From contig JAEXXN010000002.1 in NCBI GenBank assembly GCA_023405875.1, forward strand, positions 1 through 6,398: a DNA stretch of 6,398 nt. The letters are read 5' to 3'. The DNA comes from Bacillota bacterium. GTDB lineage: Bacteria; Bacillota; Clostridia; Lutisporales; Lutisporaceae. Shown one piece after another: positions 6,197-6,398 of the stretch (within the stretch, counting starts at the first letter, position 1; each line of letters opens with the position of its first letter). The notes under the pieces were generated by a model. It was not told where the DNA came from. It ran no database searches and saw nothing but the letters and a program-made list of their open reading frames with translations. The translations under genes were made by a program, and so were the position numbers.

Positions 6197-6227
6197 TTAA
6201 GTATAATATGGAAGCGATTTTCACATA

Positions 6228-6256
6228 TTGAAATTTATACAATATTATATTATTAT
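6228..6256 (+). promoter_or_regulatory. Sigma-A-like promoter facing right
   Basis: TTGAAA (6228-6233) and TATTAT (6251-6256) are separated by exactly 17 bp; each box matches the consensus at five of six positions. The expected transcription start is near 6263. A second, weaker candidate lies upstream: TTGTAC (6181-6186) and TATAAT (6202-6207) with a short 15-bp spacer, overlapping the palindrome TACAATTGTA (6184-6193). Both point away from the pil genes, toward a gene that probably begins beyond the window. The region is very AT-rich, so some chance matches are expected. Confidence 0.55.
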
Positions 6257-6262
6257 ATACAA

Positions 6263-6398
6263 TATATGCATAATGTTGGGATGAAAGTATATTCATATAT
6301 GATACAAAGGGGGATATGTCTATAGTCCGGATAATTGCGCGGGCCTGTCATAATAAAAGGGACAAGCCATAAGCAAGTATTACGGCAAGGGATAAGAA
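6263..6398 (+). other. Possible 5' leader of a gene beyond the right edge
   Basis: This stretch follows the promoter and holds no gene of convincing length. It contains the palindrome TCATATATGA (6293-6302). It also contains a purine-rich AAAGGGGG (6306-6313), a ribosome-site-like run only 2 nt before an ATG at 6316 that opens an 18-codon frame ending at TAA 6370-6372. A hairpin pairs GGCCTGTC (6342-6349) with GACAAGCC (6361-6368), with one mismatch. This could be a leader peptide plus hairpin, or a structured untranslated region. I could not match it to a known riboswitch class, and the end of the window cuts it off. Confidence 0.25.

Noticed and set aside
6041..6325. A 94-codon + strand open frame beginning with GTG after the terminator
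   Set aside because: No ribosome site precedes it, its product is low-complexity (Ile/Tyr/Cys-rich) as expected from AT-rich DNA, it runs through the promoter candidates, and the minus strand of its first part carries the FN3 motif.

Overview
The window reads as part of the chromosome of a low-to-moderate-GC, Gram-positive anaerobe of the class Clostridia. The cellulolytic, S-layer-bearing clostridia (the Acetivibrio/Ruminiclostridium type) are the best guess. Reasons: strong AGGAGG-type ribosome binding sites, many AGG/AGA arginine codons, a TTG start, a PilM-PilN-PilO block without a recognisable secretin or PilP gene beside it, a secreted protein with S-layer homology (SLH) modules, and a fibronectin type III (FN3) remnant. 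No base-composition count was run and the species is not identified.

Layout. Positions 1-885 are the 3' end of a pilus-locus protein resembling the C-terminal part of PilX/DUF4900-type proteins; its 5' end lies outside the window. A 121-bp gap with a hairpin and a small palindrome follows. Then come four tightly packed + strand genes: pilM (1007-2074), pilN (2079-2690), a long pilO (2665-4026, overlapping pilN by 26 bp) and a secreted repeat/SLH protein (4045-5943). A strong hairpin-plus-T-tract terminator at 5948-5984 closes the unit. Positions 5985-6398 hold no intact gene: a minus-strand FN3 fragment (6044-6196), an AT-rich stretch with a good sigma-A-like promoter facing right (6228-6256), and a possible leader running off the end.

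How the genes work together. PilM (cytoplasmic actin-like), PilN and PilO (single-pass membrane proteins) form the alignment subcomplex of type IV pilus machines. Here PilO is more than twice its usual length. It carries outside the membrane a predicted jelly-roll, carbohydrate-binding-like domain and a C-terminal LysM domain. The next gene encodes a signal-peptide protein with four degenerate ~80-residue repeats full of G-x3-G spacing, a beta-rich domain and SLH-like modules. I infer that this monoderm couples its pilus machine to the cell wall at two points: peptidoglycan through the PilO LysM, and secondary wall polymer through the SLH protein. This would stand in for the outer-membrane secretin/PilP connection of diderms. 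This is the most interesting idea in the window and is an inference from domain content and gene order.
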